NCBI GenBank assembly: GCA_003249225.1
Contig: QKJQ01000027.1
Location: 372,001-436,000 of the forward strand
From: Clostridia bacterium
Lineage (GTDB): Bacteria > Bacillota > Clostridia > Lachnospirales > Lachnospiraceae
Reading direction: 5' to 3'
DNA length: 64,000 bases
The notes beneath the pieces were generated by a model that did no database searches, was not told the origin of the DNA, and was given only the letters and a program-made list of their open reading frames with translations. Below, in pieces: positions 1 to 8,794 of the stretch. The position numbers and the translations under genes are program-made. Each line of letters begins with the position of its first letter. Position 1 is the first letter of the stretch.

Positions 1-733
1 GAAAGGCCGATACTGACAAGAAGAAAAATGCAAGGATGTATCCTCCATCCAGCCAGGAATTAGGATCATATTCCGTAAATAATATCTGATAATAATAGAT
101 AAGATCGACAATAACAAAAAGCAATCCGCCGAAGACAAATATTTTTCTGTAAAAGGGAGGCTGTACCTGTCTTGTCGAAAATGTCCACACACTGATCCAG
201 GCATACAGCACAAGATCAATTAAGACACAAAGAAATGATATCGGATCTTCCAAGAGCATCTGAATCGATGTTGTATCTTTTTGAAATACAAAAAGCCAAA
301 GCAAGGTCCCTGAGCAAATAATGAAGATTGCGGTATCAAAAAGAGCCTGAAGCTTATTCATTTTTATAAAATCCTTATATCCGGCAAGCATCATACCTAT
401 AAGAAATAAAATATTGGTCAAAGCATAACCATAGACCGTAAGAAAATTATCATTCGGATCCTGGTGAAGAAAAATAGTCTGAATTCCCCACCATGTATCA
501 CATATTGCCCATGCAAGCAAAGCAATGGTAATCAGCCATCCAAACAGTTTTAAACTGGAAATGTTCTGCTTCATGACGTATCCATAGAACAGACAGCCAG
601 TAAAGATGAGCATTAATGGCGGAGCTGTAATATCTCCTATAAAATCACTCTCTGTTAGTATAGCATACAAATAAAACAACATAAGAAATACAATAAAACT
701 CCAGATTGCAACATGTGTTTTTTTATTCACCAT
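1..733 (-). CDS. Multi-pass membrane protein, N-terminal part only
   Basis: An open frame runs on the minus strand from an ATG at 733 past the left edge with no stop, so about 244 residues are visible and the C-terminus is missing. The protein begins MVNKKTHVAIWSF and is built of roughly seven or eight hydrophobic segments separated by short polar loops, with no catalytic motif in the visible part. A GAAGG ribosome site lies about 8 bases before the ATG, and a good promoter sits upstream at 775-803. In this kind of genome such domains often head signalling proteins (GGDEF or EAL type), and three GGDEF genes lie elsewhere in the window, but nothing visible here proves that. Function is therefore unassigned. 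Confidence 0.7.
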   Translation of the reverse strand, partial: MVNKKTHVAIWSFIVFLMLFYLYAILTESDFIGDITAPPLMLIFTGCLFYGYVMKQNISSLKLFGWLITIALLAWAICDTWWGIQTIFLHQDPNDNFLTVYGYALTNILFLIGMMLAGYKDFIKMNKLQALFDTAIFIICSGTLLWLFVFQKDTTSIQMLLEDPISFLCVLIDLVLYAWISVWTFSTRQVQPPFYRKIFVFGGLLFVIVDLIYYYQILFTEYDPNSWLDGGYILAFFFLSVSAF

Positions 734-774
734 ATGCCATACCTTCTTTCCTACTTCTTTCCTACTATTATCCT

Positions 775-803
775 ATTATACTAGATTTCACTTCACGTCA
801 CAA
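775..803 (-). promoter_or_regulatory. Sigma-A-type promoter for the left-edge membrane gene
   Basis: On the minus strand TTGTGA is followed after exactly 17 bases by a perfect TATAAT. The box ends about 42 bases before the ATG at 733. Spacing and -10 match the housekeeping consensus; the -35 differs at two of six positions. Confidence 0.6.
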
Positions 804-888
804 TATATTATTAATAAAATAGCACTTTTTATTTATTTAATTATCTCTTATTGTGTGTTTTGTTAACTTAATTTCTCTTTTTGTGTGT

Positions 889-944
889 TTCCAAAACAAA
901 AAATAGAAGTACTTTACAATTCAGCGAAGAATTAAAATACTTCT
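889..944 (-). terminator. Rho-independent terminator of the CobW-family gene
   Basis: On the minus strand AGAAGTA pairs with TACTTCT, with an inner AATTC/GAATT stem around TTCGCT, followed by ATTTTTTGTTTT. It lies about 25 bases beyond the stop codon of the CobW-family gene. Confidence 0.75.
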
Positions 945-970
945 GTCTTTCTCTTTAATAAAATCTAATT

Positions 971-2101
971 TTATTTTGTTTCGGTTAGACAAGTCCTTAC
1001 TTTATTCCTGATTGTTTCTTCGTTGTATCCTCTTCCAATAAAAACGATCTGGTTCAAACGGTCACCATAGACAGCATCCCATTCCTCTCTTACCTCCGGA
1101 TACTGATCAAATACTTCCTTTTGTTCCTTTTCAGTAAAGGAAGCTACCCAGTTCGATACTTTGGAAACACTTGCATTTCTTCCTGCCTGCTCAAATAACT
1201 GCACATAACTGTCATCATCCGCAAACCAGATATATCCTTTCGTACGAATCAGTTCTCCAGGATAATCCTCTTCTACAAATGCCATGAATCGTTTGCGGTC
1301 AAACGGTTTCTTCTCTTCAAATACAAAGGAGGTTATACCATAATTATGCAGACCTTCTGCTTCCATTTCATGCTCACGGTCCAGTGCTTTCTGCAATAGG
1401 GATGATTGAAGTACTTCTTCATAATCAAACTTTCTCCCGTTAAATATTACATCAGGATCTACTTTTCCATGAATACTTTCAATAATGTCGGCTTCTGTCT
1501 GTAACTGATGTATCATTTCTTTGACTTTATCTTTTTTTTCTTGTTCCAGTAAGTCACACTTATTCAGTATAACAACATTGCAGAATTCAATCTGGTCCAT
1601 TACAAGGTTGATTATATCAGGCCCTTCCACCGACTCAGAAGTAATATTCTGCTCCATACCTTCTAAAAATTCTGTGTAAATACGATCTGCATCCACCACG
1701 GTAACAATACTGCTTAAGTATACATATGATTTTCTTTTTCTCTCTTCGTAAGCCAGAAAACCTTCAGCGATTGCGGCGGGATTACTTATTCCGGATGCTT
1801 CTACCATAATTTTTGTTATCTTTTTATCTTTTGAAAGTTTATCGATCTGATCCATAAATGCATCCTGCAACGTACAGCAGATGCAGCCATTCTGTAATTC
1901 AACCATTGTAGTATCTGCACTCAGTCCCTTGTTCTTTTTGACCAGACTTGCATCTATGTTGACGCTTCCCATATCATTTACGATCAAAGCCAGACCTTCT
2001 AATTCTTCCATTTTTAACAGTTCATTCAAAAGAGTCGTCTTACCTGACCCAAGATACCCTGTAATCAATGTTACCGGTTTCTTTTCACTTTTCTGAAACA
2101 T
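971..2101 (-). CDS. CobW/YjiA-family (COG0523) zinc- or cobalt-handling GTPase
   Basis: Cytoplasmic G3E-family GTPase thought to deliver metal to client proteins. From the chosen start the P-loop GYLGSGKTT is at residues 15-23, the family's CxCC metal motif (GCICC) at 72-76, and an NKCD base-recognition motif follows near 190. The C-terminal half is a CobW C-terminal domain without a His-rich tail. An upstream in-frame ATG at 2173 has no ribosome site, whereas ATG 2101 follows GAGG by 5 bases, which decides the start (376 residues). The gene stands alone, divergent from the amylase gene and closed by its own terminator. The specific metal and client cannot be read from the sequence, and no Zur-type operator was recognised. 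Confidence 0.85.
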   Translation of the reverse strand: MFQKSEKKPVTLITGYLGSGKTTLLNELLKMEELEGLALIVNDMGSVNIDASLVKKNKGLSADTTMVELQNGCICCTLQDAFMDQIDKLSKDKKITKIMVEASGISNPAAIAEGFLAYEERKRKSYVYLSSIVTVVDADRIYTEFLEGMEQNITSESVEGPDIINLVMDQIEFCNVVILNKCDLLEQEKKDKVKEMIHQLQTEADIIESIHGKVDPDVIFNGRKFDYEEVLQSSLLQKALDREHEMEAEGLHNYGITSFVFEEKKPFDRKRFMAFVEEDYPGELIRTKGYIWFADDDSYVQLFEQAGRNASVSKVSNWVASFTEKEQKEVFDQYPEVREEWDAVYGDRLNQIVFIGRGYNEETIRNKVRTCLTETK

Positions 2102-2309
2102 TTTTTCCTCATTCTTTCCATTCATACATTGCGAAACGAAGCCTATTGTACTACGGCTGCTCCGGTTCGTCAAGTTTCTGCATCTTGTATTGCCAAAGAC
2201 TCATTGCCCTTGAATATTCTCCTTGACCCACTGTTCCAAAAACAACTATACTGGAATACAGAATTACAATAGACATGATTCGTTCAGGATGAAGGAAATG
2301 GAGTTACGG

Positions 2310-3656
2310 ATGAACAAGAATAAACAGTTACATGCCCAGAGTGTTGTTTACCATATCTACCCTTTGGGTTATGCCGGTCTGATCAATGAATCAGACACAC
2401 AGAATAAAACCGCAGATATATCAATATGCCCCTTGAAACAGATCACTGAGGATCTTGAAAGGCTTCAGAAACTTGGCATTACCATGCTCTACATCGGTCC
2501 TGTTTTTTCCTCGGAACATCACGGGTATGACACAAAAGATTATACGAGAATCGATGAAAGACTTGGCAGAAACGATGATTTTAAAGATCTTGTACTAAAT
2601 GCTCATCGTCTTGGAATCCGTGTAATCCTTGATACGGTATTTAATCATGTGGGACGATCCTTTCCCTATTTTGAAGATGTCAGAATACATAAACAGGCTT
2701 CCATTTATAAAGACTGGTTTCAGGGTCTTGACTTTACCAAAAACAATCCCAATAATGACGGCTTTGATTATCAGACCTGGGATGGTCATTATGAACTAGT
2801 TAAATTCAATCTGACGAACTCCAAAGTTTCAGAATATCTTATTGGTATTGTAAGTGCATGGATCGATGAATTTGACATTGACGGTCTTCGAATGGATGCC
2901 GCTGATGTCATGGATACCGGTTTTCTTCGGAATCTGTCCGTGAATTGCAGGACAAAAAAAGATGAGTTCTTTCTTGTTGGTGAACAGGTACATGGCATGT
3001 ATCATCGTCTTTTGGTCGATGCCTCCCTGGATTCCGTTACAAATTATGAATGCTACAAGGGCTTCTATTCATCGTTGAATGATAGTAACTATCACGAAAT
3101 AGCCTACGCACTGAACCGACAGTTCGGAACAGCGAATGGTCTTTACAAAGATTACCCCTTGTTCAACTTTGTTGACAATCATGATGTTAACCGCGTTGCT
3201 TCCATATTAAAAAATTATGCCCATGTGTACCCTCTCTATCTCCTGTTATTTACGATTCCCGGTATTCCGGTTCTCTATTATGGAGACGAATATGGGGCAA
3301 AAGGAAAACGTACTCAGTGGAGCGATGCACAACTGCGAAAAAGTCTGGCATCCATACAAGAAGACCCGGATTATGACCTTTACCATCACATAGAAACGAT
3401 GGCTGCTTTGCGAAAAGCAAACCAGCCACTCCTGTATGGTACGTATACTAATGTTTATGTCGCTGCAGAACAATTTTCTTTCCTGCGGGAATACAATGGC
3501 AGCAAAATCTATTGCTGCTTTAACAGTGCTTTTAAAGATGCTTCTATTCCAGCTCCGGCTCCAGGCCTATACAAGGACCTGTTGAATAATGAAATTCTGA
3601 ACGTAGATACCTCGATTCCTCTGTATCCAAACTGGGGGCGAATTCTTACGCAATGA
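2310..3656 (+). CDS. GH13 alpha-amylase-family glycosidase
   Basis: A 448-residue cytoplasmic alpha-glucan or oligosaccharide hydrolase (no signal peptide). The GH13 conserved regions are present: DTVFNHVG near residue 108, DGLRMD with nucleophile D196, FLVGEQ with acid/base E225, and FVDNHD with D292. The open frame extends upstream to a TTG at 2223, but ATG 2310 is preceded by GGAG six bases away and gives a normal N-terminus, so it is preferred. Substrate (maltodextrin, sucrose-like or other) is not resolvable from motifs alone. The last six codons and the stop lie inside a 19-bp tandem array that continues into the convergent acr3 gene, so the C-terminal residues GRILTQ are repeat-derived. 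Confidence 0.88.
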   Translation: MNKNKQLHAQSVVYHIYPLGYAGLINESDTQNKTADISICPLKQITEDLERLQKLGITMLYIGPVFSSEHHGYDTKDYTRIDERLGRNDDFKDLVLNAHRLGIRVILDTVFNHVGRSFPYFEDVRIHKQASIYKDWFQGLDFTKNNPNNDGFDYQTWDGHYELVKFNLTNSKVSEYLIGIVSAWIDEFDIDGLRMDAADVMDTGFLRNLSVNCRTKKDEFFLVGEQVHGMYHRLLVDASLDSVTNYECYKGFYSSLNDSNYHEIAYALNRQFGTANGLYKDYPLFNFVDNHDVNRVASILKNYAHVYPLYLLLFTIPGIPVLYYGDEYGAKGKRTQWSDAQLRKSLASIQEDPDYDLYHHIETMAALRKANQPLLYGTYTNVYVAAEQFSFLREYNGSKIYCCFNSAFKDASIPAPAPGLYKDLLNNEILNVDTSIPLYPNWGRILTQ

Positions 3657-3735
3657 ATGAATTCCTATGTATAGAATGAATTCCTACATATAGAATGAAT
3701 TCTTATGTAGTGAACGTACTTTTACGCATTGAACC
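3641..3735. repeat. Degenerate 19-bp tandem array across two convergent gene ends
   Basis: Five abutting 19-bp units start at 3641, 3660, 3679, 3698 and 3717. Units two to four are nearly identical (AATTCCTATGTATAGAATG type) and the outer two diverge. The first unit contains the last codons and stop of the amylase gene, and the last contains the final codons and stop of acr3. Read on the minus strand every unit carries a TAA or TAG at the same place as the acr3 stop, as if the acr3 tail had been duplicated. Confidence 0.8.
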
Positions 3736-4768
3736 ATTTCTTTGTTCCATTAGCGATCCTTACGAGAGTAAGCATAATCGGTACTTCGACCAGAACACCA
3801 ACAATCGTTGCAAGGGCAACCGGACTCTGAGCACCAAAAAGAGAGATTGCAACGGCTACGGCAAGTTCAAAGAAATTCGATGCACCGATCATACCTGCCG
3901 GTGCTGCAATATCATGCGGCAGTTTCAGGAACTTGCTCGCAAGATAAGCCAGGAAGAACACCAAAAAAGTCTGTATGGCAAGAGGTATGGCAATCAGTAC
4001 GATATGAAGCGGATTTTCAAGTATGACATTTCCCTGAAATGAAAAGATAATGACCAGGGTAAGTAAAAGTCCTGTAATTGTAATACCATTGAACTTTGGA
4101 AGGAATGTGTTCGTAAAGTATTCTTTTCCCCTATGATTGATCAGGAAAGTTCTTGTAATGATTCCCGCACTCAGAGGAATGACAACAAACAGTACAACCG
4201 ACAAAAGTAAAGTATCCCACGGTATCTCAATTCCACTTACGCCAAGCAAAAAGGCAACAATCGGTGTAAAGGCAAGCAGAATGATCAAGTCATTGGTCGC
4301 GACCTGAACTACGGTATAGGCAGGATTTCCTTTGCTTAAATGACTCCAGACAAAGACCATAGCTGTACAGGGAGCTGCCCCAAGCAATACAGCACCTGCA
4401 AGATACTCTTTGGCCAGGTCATGCGGTATCAATTCCCTGAACACTACATAAAAGAATAGTGCTGCGATACCAAACATGGTAAATGGTTTAATCAGCCAGT
4501 TCACGATCCACGTTACAAAGAGTCCCTTTGGATTCTTCCCGACATCTTTTACGCTCTTAAAATCAACCTTTAGCATCATAGGAAAAATCATCAGCCAAAT
4601 CAAGACAGCAATCGGCACTGATACATTGGCATATTCGAACTGTCCAAGAAACTCTGGCACAACGGGTAGAAATTTACCAATCAATACGCCAGCTATCATA
4701 CATAAAATGACCCAAATGGTCAGATATTTTTCAAAAAATCCAATTCCCTCAACTTTTTTCTCTTTCAT
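3722..4768 (-). CDS. acr3: Acr3-type arsenite efflux permease
   Basis: A 348-residue inner-membrane transporter with about ten hydrophobic segments, expelling arsenite (possibly antimonite) using the membrane potential. The N-terminal block FFEKYLTIWV, the segment IFPMMLKVDF and the motif GAAPCTAMVFVWSHL are characteristic of the bile-acid/arsenite BART family Acr3 branch. C134 in that last motif is at the place of the essential cysteine of characterised Acr3 proteins. No ArsR repressor, ArsC reductase or ArsM lies nearby, so here it is a lone pump. An AAGGAGA-like ribosome site precedes ATG 4768. It converges on the amylase gene through the 19-bp array. Confidence 0.9.
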   Translation of the reverse strand: MKEKKVEGIGFFEKYLTIWVILCMIAGVLIGKFLPVVPEFLGQFEYANVSVPIAVLIWLMIFPMMLKVDFKSVKDVGKNPKGLFVTWIVNWLIKPFTMFGIAALFFYVVFRELIPHDLAKEYLAGAVLLGAAPCTAMVFVWSHLSKGNPAYTVVQVATNDLIILLAFTPIVAFLLGVSGIEIPWDTLLLSVVLFVVIPLSAGIITRTFLINHRGKEYFTNTFLPKFNGITITGLLLTLVIIFSFQGNVILENPLHIVLIAIPLAIQTFLVFFLAYLASKFLKLPHDIAAPAGMIGASNFFELAVAVAISLFGAQSPVALATIVGVLVEVPIMLTLVRIANGTKKWFNA

Positions 4769-4908
4769 AGGTCTCCTTCTCTATCTGTAAAAAGCTTCGC
4801 ATAAATTCAAGGATACATTTTGATACATTCACACATTTCGATCTGTTCATTTTGGAGTATAAACAACAAATCGACTTTTGTCAATCTGTTGCCATGTTAA
4901 ATTCATGT

Positions 4909-4951
4909 AAAAAACCCTCCTGCACCAGATGCTGTCTCTGGTACCGGAGGG
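4909..4951 (-). terminator. Terminator of the split GGDEF gene
   Basis: On the minus strand CCCTCC plus ACCAGA pair with TCTGGT plus GGAGGG around a small loop, followed by TTTTTT. It starts about 10 bases beyond the GGDEF stop codon at 4961. Confidence 0.88.
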
Positions 4952-4960
4952 CTTTGTAAT

Positions 4961-5770
4961 CTAATGCTGTAAGTGATTTTTCTCTTTTTCACTGTATAGA
5001 ATCTGGTCTGCTGCAATAATCGTTTCTTTCGTTGTCCTGTAATCACAAAAGGATACAATACTGCTGCTGATACCGGCTGTTTTCTCATAATTTTTAACAT
5101 AAGCATGAAAGGAGCTTTTAATATCGTTAAGAATCAATTCGAGTTCATTTCTTTTCCCATGATAGATGACTGCAAATTCATCACCACCCCAACGGCTGAC
5201 AATCTGTATGCTTTCCGGAAATTTTTGCTTCAGCAGATTCGCTAGCCAGATTAGGACTTCGTCTCCGGTTGTATGGCCGTACTGGTCATTTATTTTTTTA
5301 AAAAAATCAAGATCCAGTAAGACCAGATGAATGGAATTATCATTTCTCTGAACCGCTTCTTCCATAATCTTATTAAAAATTCTTCGGTTGTAAAGACCTG
5401 TCAGTTCATCAAAATTTGCCAGATCCAACAATTTCCTATGCACTCTTTCATACTCTCTTGCAAAAAGAAGTAAAACATGAAATGATATTACAAAAATGAA
5501 CGGAGTCTGCAAAATCCTATCAATAAACTGTGCTTCTGGTGAATAAACAGCGACAAGCTCAGGATAAAAATATTCTATTATATTCATAAAAATATAGACA
5601 ACGATCAGCGAAACAGTGAACAGAACTCTTCTCCATCCATCAAAAAGGTATGTTATGCCAATCATCAGCAAGAACATGTATGCTACAATATTATTGACAC
5701 TTCCTCCAGAATCCATAAAGGCAAACGGAACAAAAAGACCAATCAAAAACCAAAAAAGAAAGAACATCAT
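4961..5770 (-). CDS. GGDEF diguanylate cyclase, main part downstream of an in-frame amber codon
   Basis: This 269-residue frame has about four hydrophobic segments, then a GGDEF domain with DLDFFKKIND and RWGGDEFAVIY, so the c-di-GMP synthase active site is intact. No RxxD inhibitory site is evident. It is in the same reading frame as the 73-residue frame at 5777-5998, separated only by TAG AAT AGA, so the two form one 345-codon gene with a single amber codon at 5777-5779. The ATG pair at 5765-5770 has only a weak AGAGAG about 14 bases upstream, so independent initiation looks poor. Either the gene is a recent pseudogene, the amber is read through, or the TAG is a sequencing error. Confidence 0.75.
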   Translation of the reverse strand: MMFFLFWFLIGLFVPFAFMDSGGSVNNIVAYMFLLMIGITYLFDGWRRVLFTVSLIVVYIFMNIIEYFYPELVAVYSPEAQFIDRILQTPFIFVISFHVLLLFAREYERVHRKLLDLANFDELTGLYNRRIFNKIMEEAVQRNDNSIHLVLLDLDFFKKINDQYGHTTGDEVLIWLANLLKQKFPESIQIVSRWGGDEFAVIYHGKRNELELILNDIKSSFHAYVKNYEKTAGISSSIVSFCDYRTTKETIIAADQILYSEKEKNHLQH

Positions 5771-5776
5771 TCTATT

Positions 5777-5998
5777 CTAAAACTCTCTCTTTTTTAAAAA
5801 TAACAAATTGAAACATGAAATGAGGAGTAAAATGCCCCACTTTATGTTTATGTAGGCTGGAAATCCACCAATTATATTTCCAATGATACTATAGAATGAT
5901 ACTGCCACACAGACCAGCAGCGCTATTCGATATAACTTTTCACGTAAGTCTTTGGTTTTATCTTTCTCCAGTATAACATTTATTATATCCTTCATCAT
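5777..5998 (-). pseudogene. N-terminal membrane fragment of the amber-split diguanylate cyclase
   Basis: A 73-residue frame starting at ATG 5998 with a GGGGG-containing ribosome site about 9 bases upstream. It has a short charged head (MMKDIINVILEKDKTK) and two hydrophobic segments, ending in KKREF before the TAG at 5777-5779. The frame resumes directly after the stop as NRMMFFLFWF, which continues the membrane region of the GGDEF gene. Joined, the protein would have about six membrane segments and normal length for a membrane diguanylate cyclase. A one-base change (for example CAG or TGG to TAG) explains the split; no frameshift is needed. Confidence 0.7.
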
Positions 5999-6055
5999 AT
6001 CAATGGCCCCCTGTTCTGAATATAATAATCCCCTGTTGTTACATTGCCTGCTGCA

Positions 6056-6319
6056 CTAACCCTTGCTTACTTTGTTATCATTCAGATATTCCATGATTTT
6101 ATCATAATTGCCCGGGACATGCGGAAAGCTGCATGCAGAACAATCTTTAATCATCTGGCCGCTTTTTGATTTTATATAGGTTGGATTTCCAAGGCACTCC
6201 TCCATCCTGTACATAGGACAAAAACAAAAAAGGCAGTTAAAATCCTCGCCAAGATTGTTGTCGTGACAAGGAAAGTATTCACACGCACTATTACAGAAGA
6301 ACTTTGAACTATTCGTCAT
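6056..6319 (-). CDS. Cysteine-rich small-domain protein
   Basis: An 87-residue soluble protein with 12 cysteines, largely in CxxxCxxxxC, CxxCxC and CxxC arrangements (FFCNSACEYFPCH, CLFCFCPMY, CSACSFPH). This resembles the small Cys-rich (zinc-finger-like) domain family PF04071, whose biochemical role is unknown to me beyond likely metal binding. The longer frame begins at 6346, but ATG 6319 follows GGAAGGGTGG and is preferred. It stands upstream of the split GGDEF gene on the same strand, about 57 bases away, and could share its transcript. Confidence 0.7.
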   Translation of the reverse strand: MTNSSKFFCNSACEYFPCHDNNLGEDFNCLFCFCPMYRMEECLGNPTYIKSKSGQMIKDCSACSFPHVPGNYDKIMEYLNDNKVSKG

Positions 6320-6412
6320 ACAAACCACCCTTCCTTTTATTCTCATAGTAGTAATTTAACAATGCAGAGTAATATATCGTCAAGACCCAATTTTTTAAAA
6401 ATCATATTTTTT

Positions 6413-6470
6413 CCTCATGCCTACGGTGTTTTTGCGCATATCAAGTCTGAACAAGCAATGACGCGTGAGG
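6413..6470. other. Inverted-repeat-bounded non-coding element in the 6320-6633 gap
   Basis: The 314-base gap between the Cys-rich gene and the radical SAM gene carries no credible gene. Its one structured part starts with CCTCATGC and ends with GCGTGAGG (seven of eight positions pair) around a 42-base centre containing TTTTTGCGCATATC. It does not match a riboswitch I know and has no U-tract suitable for a terminator on the plus strand. It might be a leader element of the downstream gene or a dispersed repeat. Confidence 0.35.
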
Positions 6471-6633
6471 CAAAAACTTGCCTGTAAAATAATTATCTAA
6501 TTTTTTCACGCTCTATTCCTGCTCCTACTTGTCAAATCATCGTTTTCTATTGATGAATTCACGCGATTTAGTCCTTGTAATCCCAATCATTGACGAGTAC
6601 AATAAAAGCACGAATAGGAAAGGATGATATACA

Positions 6634-8073
6634 TTGAAACAGAAACAACCAACAGGGCATTTAATCAAAGAAGTGTATCCGGATTCTATCGCAGAAGAAC
6701 TTGAGATCGAAGCCGGAGATTCTTTGCTGTCCATTAATGGGAATGATATTGAAGATGTCTTTGATTACAGATATCTGATAAAAGACGATTATATAGAGGT
6801 ACTGATACGAAAAGCAGATGGCGAAGAATGGCTTTTGGAGATTGACAAAGATTTCGATGAAGATCTTGGCATCGAATTTGACAGCAGCCTGATGAGCGAG
6901 TACAAGTCGTGTACGAATAAATGCATCTTCTGCTTTATTGATCAAATGCCGCCGGGGATGCGGGATACGCTGTATTTTAAAGATGACGACTCAAGACTTT
7001 CTTTTCTTCAGGGTAATTACATAACACTTACGAATATGAAACAAAAAGACATAGACCGAATTATCCAGATGCATTTGGCACCAATTAATATTTCGGTTCA
7101 GACCACCAATCCTGAACTGCGCTGTAAGATGCTGAATAATCGATTTGCCGGTGAGAAGCTTACATTTCTGCATGATTTATACGATGCCCATATTGAAATG
7201 AATGGTCAGATCGTTCTTTGCAAAGGTGTAAATGATGGCGAAGAACTGGAACGCTCCATTCAGGATCTGTCTGCTTTTTTACCTTTTATGAGAAGTGTTT
7301 CGATCGTCCCCGCCGGTATCACGAAATTCAGAAGTGAACTACATCCACTGGAATTGTTCGGCAAACAGGAAGCAGAAGCTGTTATCGATCTGATTGAAAA
7401 ACACCAGAAAGAATACTTTGAAGAATACGGTCTCCATTTCATTCATGCAAGCGATGAATGGTATATCACAGCGGAACGTAATTTCCCGGAAGAAGAACGA
7501 TATGACGGCTATATACAGCTGGAGAACGGTGTTGGTATGATGCGTCTTTTTATTAATGAATTCGAAGAAGCACTTTCTGCTTATTTGACCTTGGAAAATG
7601 ACAGGCGTTCATTACCCGGAAAAGACTCCCTGAACCGAACCCTTACCATTGCGACAGGAAAACTGGCCTACCCTACTCTTTGTTCCTTTGCAGATCAGCT
7701 GATGAAGCATTTCCCCAACCTGCATATTCAGGTCGTATGCATCCGCAATGATTTCTTCGGTGAGACAATTACAGTATCCGGACTTATCACCGGACAGGAT
7801 CTGATACAGCAACTGTCAGATCTTCAAGCCGCCGGGAAGGAGCTAGGTGCTGCCTTGCTTCTGCCATCGAACATGCTTCGTTCCGGAGAAATGGTCTTCC
7901 TTGATGACGTGACAGTTACCGAGCTGGAAGAAGCCCTGCACCTTAGGGTTACCCCCATCGATTCATCCGGCCAGGACTTTCTTAATGCCATCCTTGATCC
8001 GGATTACTCTATGAATCGGAACAACGAAGCGTTCGTCTATCAGAAAGCATACAAAGATACCAACGATTATTAA
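6634..8073 (+). CDS. PDZ - radical SAM - DUF512 protein
   Basis: A 479-residue iron-sulfur protein of the DUF512 family. Residues about 7-60 form a PDZ-like domain (GDSLLSINGNDIEDV). The radical SAM cysteines are C93, C97 and C100 (SCTNKCIFCFI), and the DUF512 region fills the C-terminal half. Family members occur widely in clostridia and cyanobacteria; their reaction is not established. The start is a TTG at 6634, chosen because AAAGG lies 10 bases upstream and the nearby ATG at 6624 is out of frame. It is the only plus-strand gene between 4 and 31 kb and ends at a bidirectional terminator shared with the amine cluster. Confidence 0.85.
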   Translation: MKQKQPTGHLIKEVYPDSIAEELEIEAGDSLLSINGNDIEDVFDYRYLIKDDYIEVLIRKADGEEWLLEIDKDFDEDLGIEFDSSLMSEYKSCTNKCIFCFIDQMPPGMRDTLYFKDDDSRLSFLQGNYITLTNMKQKDIDRIIQMHLAPINISVQTTNPELRCKMLNNRFAGEKLTFLHDLYDAHIEMNGQIVLCKGVNDGEELERSIQDLSAFLPFMRSVSIVPAGITKFRSELHPLELFGKQEAEAVIDLIEKHQKEYFEEYGLHFIHASDEWYITAERNFPEEERYDGYIQLENGVGMMRLFINEFEEALSAYLTLENDRRSLPGKDSLNRTLTIATGKLAYPTLCSFADQLMKHFPNLHIQVVCIRNDFFGETITVSGLITGQDLIQQLSDLQAAGKELGAALLLPSNMLRSGEMVFLDDVTVTELEEALHLRVTPIDSSGQDFLNAILDPDYSMNRNNEAFVYQKAYKDTNDY

Positions 8074-8086
8074 CATACCTGCTATC

Positions 8087-8150
8087 ATTGCAAAAAATAA
8101 AAGAGAAAGAGGAAGTACAAATCACAGTACCTCCTCTTTCTCTTTTGGGT
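8087..8150. terminator. Bidirectional terminator between radical SAM gene and ridA cluster
   Basis: An 18-base stem (AAGAGAAAGAGGAAGTAC with its partner, one mismatched pair) closes a 7-base loop. On the minus strand it is followed by TTTTATTTTTTG and on the plus strand by TTTT, so it can end both converging transcripts. Confidence 0.85.
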
Positions 8151-8263
8151 TTGTGTATTCTCAGCTATAATCAAGTGTTTCACACTACGATTATTATTGC
8201 CGGGGTTGATTCTTAATGCCCCACATAACTTTTGGATTTCAATCTGTGTTTCGAATACTTCCG

Positions 8264-8668
8264 TCAGTTTATTGCACTGCCAATAACAGCATCTACTTCA
8301 ATTTCCACCAGCTGTGTCGGACGGTTCAGCATGCTGGTGCCAACGACGGTACACAGAGGTCTGATGTCATGAAAGATCTCTGAATAAGCCTTTGTAATGT
8401 CCGGACACATCTTCATATCTGTTGCATAAGCCTTAACTCTGACTACCTCTTCTTTCTTTGATCCTGCTTCTTCTAAAAGTTTTACCTGCTTTTCCAGAAT
8501 ATACTTTGTCTGAAGATAAGCACTGTCTTCTCCGTATACGGTTCCGTCCGGCTGTACAGAGGTTGTTCCTCCTACATAAACAAAAGGACCTACTTTAACC
8601 ATACGGCTGTACCCCACTTTTTCTTCCAACGGTGCACCGGAAGAATAATTTGTTCTGCTAAGTTCCAT
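8264..8668 (-). CDS. ridA: RidA/YjgF-family reactive-imine deaminase
   Basis: A 134-residue protein of the RidA fold, which normally hydrolyses reactive enamine/imine intermediates to ketones or aldehydes plus ammonium and works as a trimer. The signature region VGGTTSVQPDGTVYG and the C-terminal RPTQLVEIEVDAVIG are family-typical; the Arg near residue 103 in the DIRPLCTVVG segment is at the usual carboxylate-binding place. It is the last gene of the cluster, 126 bases after the DadA-like oxidase. That position fits a job on the imine that the upstream FAD enzymes would make, though this substrate link is inference. A GGTGAG ribosome site precedes the ATG. Confidence 0.9.
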   Translation of the reverse strand: MELSRTNYSSGAPLEEKVGYSRMVKVGPFVYVGGTTSVQPDGTVYGEDSAYLQTKYILEKQVKLLEEAGSKKEEVVRVKAYATDMKMCPDITKAYSEIFHDIRPLCTVVGTSMLNRPTQLVEIEVDAVIGSAIN

Positions 8669-8794
8669 TGTCTCACCAGCTAAAACATACCTGTTTTAGG
8701 CCTACGAAAGGCTTTCCTTTCTAAAATTATTTTGATGTTAGAAATACTCACTCAAAAAATCAAAAGCAAAGTTTTCCTGATGTAACTTCTATCC

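Noticed and set aside
3641-3735. Possible CRISPR or clustered repeat
   Set aside because: Units abut with no spacers and are degenerate; the same holds for the arrays at 31431, 35096 and 44521.
3695-4042. 115-residue plus-strand frame inside acr3
   Set aside because: Antisense to a clear membrane transporter gene; its Cys/Arg-rich make-up is the shadow of hydrophobic codons.
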